The notes below the pieces were generated by a model. The model was not told the DNA's origin. It did no database searches and worked only from the letters and a program-made list of their open reading frames with translations. A DNA stretch of 7,518 nucleotides from Clostridiales bacterium (GTDB lineage Bacteria; Bacillota; Clostridia; Oscillospirales; Oscillospiraceae). This document shows positions 5,386 to 7,518 of this stretch, piece by piece. Every line of letters starts with the position of its first letter. Position 1 is the stretch's first letter. Where the stretch lies: positions 1 through 7,518 of the forward strand of contig JAJQAS010000269.1 of NCBI GenBank assembly GCA_021203685.1. The letters are read 5' to 3'. The position numbers and the translations under genes were made by a program.

Positions 5386-6227
5386 GGTTCGGTGGTTCCC
5401 TCCTGTCGCTTTTGCGCTTTCTTTTGCGTGTTCACCCACTGGGTCCAGACGCCGGAATAGAGGATGTTGCGGAGCAGGTCCAGATCCTGCTCCAGGGGAA
5501 GGGCCTCAAAGGCCAGGGTGCTCTCTCCGATGAGCATTTCCAGCACCGGCAGCGGCTCGAAGCCGCCGTTGGCCTCCCGGAAGGCGGTCACCGGGTTGTA
5601 GCGGCCTTTTTTCCGGTCGGCCTCCTCGTCCAGCACCGCGTCCATCACGTAGATGAAACGGCCCAGCCAGTCCCCCAGCCGCTCCAGGGTGGGCTGCCAG
5701 TAGCCCCCCTGGGGGGCGAACAGCCCGGCCATCAGCTGGCCGAAGCATTGGGAGGTGTCGTCCAGGCTGGCGGAGCGTTCCCGCTCCAGCGCGCCCAGCC
5801 GCTCCAGGCTGTCCGCCATCCGGCGGCACTGCTCCGGCCACCGCTCCCGGATATTCCGGCAGGCCGGGCGGAGGGCGGTGGCGCAGGCGTATTTGACTAC
5901 ATTTCGGTCGTCATCCCAGTCGTCCAGGCAGTTGTAGTAGGCCAGAGCCACGTTCATGTCCGCCCCGTAGTCGGTCCATTTGCTCTGCCGCCAGTTCTGT
6001 TTGCCCACGGGATGGGCGACGCAGCCCTTTTTGCCGGTGGCGAGGTCCGGTTCCTCCAGGCTGTCCAGCAGCAGCACCAGAAAGGTCATGTCGTAGGTCA
6101 GGGAAAGCCGAGCCGCCTGGCCGTGCCGCCGGCCGATGGCCCGGCACAGACCGCAGTAGACCGCCCGGTAGCGGTCGATCTGCTCGTCGCTCAAGATGGC
6201 CTGGTTGGCCACAACGTATCCAAACAC
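5382..6227 (-). CDS. DUF5685-like protein
   Basis: This 281-residue, mostly helical protein starts MFGYV and carries YCGLCRAIG (24-32), which matches my memory of the DUF5685 family of clostridia; its function is not known to me. It has CxxC at Cys25/Cys28, further Cys at 69, 100, 115, 123, 134 and 161, an acidic patch CLDDWDDD (100-107), and a helix ending in MDAVLDEEADRKKGRYNP (195-212) with Asp196, 200 and 204 at four-residue spacing. The two acid-rich helices recall the metal-binding motifs of isoprenoid-synthase-fold proteins, a resemblance only. The start is GTG at 6227, three bases after the dehydrogenase stop, with no clear ribosome site of its own, so it probably depends on re-initiation. 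Its TGA overlaps the next gene's ATG, tying it to the J-domain protein. Confidence 0.8.
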   Translation of the reverse strand: MFGYVVANQAILSDEQIDRYRAVYCGLCRAIGRRHGQAARLSLTYDMTFLVLLLDSLEEPDLATGKKGCVAHPVGKQNWRQSKWTDYGADMNVALAYYNCLDDWDDDRNVVKYACATALRPACRNIRERWPEQCRRMADSLERLGALERERSASLDDTSQCFGQLMAGLFAPQGGYWQPTLERLGDWLGRFIYVMDAVLDEEADRKKGRYNPVTAFREANGGFEPLPVLEMLIGESTLAFEALPLEQDLDLLRNILYSGVWTQWVNTQKKAQKRQEGTTEP

Positions 6228-6230
6228 GGC

Positions 6231-7409
6231 TCAGATGTTGGCCATGCGGTAGATTTCCAGCATATCGTTTTGGTCCAGCTTCACAAACGCACCGATGGTG
6301 CGGGTGCCCTGGAAGGAACAGCCCTTCGCCAGGGCCTTGAGGGTGGCCTCGTTCTGGACGCCGATGCAGTCCCCCAGACAGACGGGCATCCCCAGGGTGT
6401 GCCAGTAGTCCATGAAGCCCTTGATGGTGGACAGCACGCAGGTCTCGTCGTCATCGCAGCGCAGACCCAGCACCTTCCGGCCCAGGTTGGCGAACCGGGC
6501 CATGTCGTGGTGGCAGACGTATCTCGCCCAGTGGGGCCACATGGCGGAGAGGCTGGCCCCGTGGGCCAGGTCATAGACGGCGCTGAGCTGGTGCCCCAGC
6601 TGGTGGACGGACATATCCTTGGCCCGGCCCAGGCCGGTCAGGTCGTTGTGGCTCAGGCTGCCGCACCACATGATCTCGCTGCGGGCCTGGTAGTTCTCCG
6701 GCTCGTTCATGGCGATGAGGCCGTTTTCCATCACGTTGCGCAGCAGCGCCTCGGCAATGCCGTCGGTCATCTGGTTCTGTTCCGCGCCGGGGGCGAAGTA
6801 CCGCTCCATGGTGTGCATCATGATGTCTGTCACGCCGCAGGCGGTCTGGTAAGGGGGCAGGGTGTAGGTCAGCTCCGGGTCCATGATGGCGAACCGGGGC
6901 CGGTTGTGGGGGGTGGAGCAGCCCCGCTTGGTGTGGATCTCCTCGTTGGTCAGCACGGCGGAGTCGCTGGTCTCGCTGCCGGCGGCGGCGATGGTCAGCA
7001 CGCTGCCCACCGGCAGCTCCCCGGTGACGGGGCGGGTGCGGTCGAAGTAGTCCCAGATGGGGCTGCCTCCGTAGAGGCCCATGGCCATGGCCTTGGCGGT
7101 GTCCAGCACGCTGCCGCCCCCCACCGCCAGCAGGAAGTCCACGCCGGAGGTCTGGTACTGGTCGGTCAGCTTTTGGGCCAGGGCCAGCCGGGGGTTGGGC
7201 TGCACGCCGCCCTCCACGTCGTAGCGGAGCCTGGCCGCCTCCAGCGAGGCGGTGACCTTGTCCAGCGTGCCGTTGCGGAGAACGCTGCCCCCGCCATAGA
7301 GCACCAGCACATGGGTGCCGCCGCACTGGGCCACAGCCTGTCCCACCTGAGACACCGTCCCCGCGCCGAAGATGACGTTGGTGGGAACGCAGTAGGTAAA
7401 TTGATTCAT
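6231..7409 (-). CDS. Iron-containing alcohol dehydrogenase, YqhD/Bdh type
   Basis: This 392-residue group III (iron-activated) alcohol dehydrogenase is expected to reduce aldehydes to alcohols with NAD(P)H in the cytosol. Seen directly: YGGGSVLRNG (38-47) and VGGGSVLDTAKA (96-107) of the nucleotide site. The Gly-Gly-Gly-Ser at 39-42 resembles the NADPH-using YqhD subgroup. Metal ligands are Asp195, His199 (TDIMMH), His269 (SVHQLGHQ) and His283 (LAHG), the same spacing as in YqhD. Length and both domains are complete. ATG 7409 has only a run of G about nine bases upstream as a ribosome site. It is the first gene of the leftward operon with the DUF5685-like and J-domain genes. The substrate (butanal, methylglyoxal or other short aldehyde) cannot be read from sequence. 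Confidence 0.95.
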   Translation of the reverse strand: MNQFTYCVPTNVIFGAGTVSQVGQAVAQCGGTHVLVLYGGGSVLRNGTLDKVTASLEAARLRYDVEGGVQPNPRLALAQKLTDQYQTSGVDFLLAVGGGSVLDTAKAMAMGLYGGSPIWDYFDRTRPVTGELPVGSVLTIAAAGSETSDSAVLTNEEIHTKRGCSTPHNRPRFAIMDPELTYTLPPYQTACGVTDIMMHTMERYFAPGAEQNQMTDGIAEALLRNVMENGLIAMNEPENYQARSEIMWCGSLSHNDLTGLGRAKDMSVHQLGHQLSAVYDLAHGASLSAMWPHWARYVCHHDMARFANLGRKVLGLRCDDDETCVLSTIKGFMDYWHTLGMPVCLGDCIGVQNEATLKALAKGCSFQGTRTIGAFVKLDQNDMLEIYRMANI

Positions 7410-7464
7410 ATAGAAAACCCCCGGAAAGGTGATTTAGGTGTTCCATTGAACTGTCGCTGAGGAG

Positions 7465-7518
7465 AAACCCCTCCGTCGCGGCTTACGCCGCGCCACCTCC
7501 CCTTTCAGGGGAGGCAAG
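7465..7518 (-). repeat. Dispersed hairpin repeat, family A copy 3
   Basis: Read on the minus strand it begins CTTGCCTCCCC, loop TGAAA, GGGGAGG (a perfect first stem, 7496-7514). It then has inner stem CGCGGC/GCCGCG (7477-7492) around a four-base GTAA loop, and ends GGAGGGGTTT (7465-7474). It lies 55 bases upstream of the dehydrogenase start, in the same orientation as that gene, so it may be in its leader or just outside its promoter. It is the reverse orientation of copies 1 and 2. The window ends inside or at the edge of it. Confidence 0.85.

Noticed and set aside
5412..7460. 682-codon plus-strand open frame opposite the dehydrogenase and DUF5685-like genes
   Set aside because: It spans two genes on the other strand that have firm family signatures; its translation is low-complexity Gly/Val/His/Gln and it has no ribosome site. 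It is a coding shadow.
1..7518. CRISPR array, toxin-antitoxin or phage-defence system
   Set aside because: The repeats are few, not regularly spaced with unique spacers, and no Cas, nuclease or toxin-like gene is present; the eight genes are metabolic, chaperone-like or unknown membrane and DUF proteins.

Overview
The window is a compact, GC-rich piece of a bacterial chromosome. Strong GGAGG-type ribosome sites, sigma-A-like promoters and the gene families suggest a Firmicute, most likely a gut Clostridia of the Oscillospiraceae/Flavonifractor type. This assignment comes from reading, not from a database search. I find eight protein genes, no tRNA, rRNA or CRISPR, and no transposase.

Left half (110-4354): a one-carbon/folate module around a divergent control region (1364-1517). 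glyA (serine hydroxymethyltransferase) reads leftward. Reading rightward are 5-formyl-THF cyclo-ligase, an FchA/FTCD-C family methenyl-THF cyclohydrolase, a four-helix membrane protein of unknown function, and folD. Together they interconvert THF, 5,10-methylene-, 5,10-methenyl-, 10-formyl- and 5-formyl-THF. FolD lacks two residues of the usual cyclohydrolase site (Lys to Val52, Gln to Phe96), while a separate cyclohydrolase-type gene sits two genes upstream. I infer that FolD is a dehydrogenase only and FchA does the hydrolysis.

Middle (4355-4674): a 320-base convergent gene-free stretch. It holds two families of short dispersed repeats, a strong hairpin and a bidirectional terminator.

Right half (4675-7409, leftward): a tightly coupled operon. 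A YqhD/Bdh-type iron-containing alcohol dehydrogenase is followed after 3 bases by a DUF5685-like protein, whose stop overlaps (ATGA) the start of a J-domain protein with a Cys/Gly-rich tail.

The least expected signals are the two repeat families. Family A (three copies: 6-55, 4455-4515, 7465-7518) keeps its ends, but its inner stem differs in sequence in each copy while staying self-complementary, which points to selection for structure. Family B (2732-2751, 4341-4374, 4645-4671) is a 7-base-period array placed at the stop codons of three genes, always on the coding strand. In folD it supplies the last codons and the stop.
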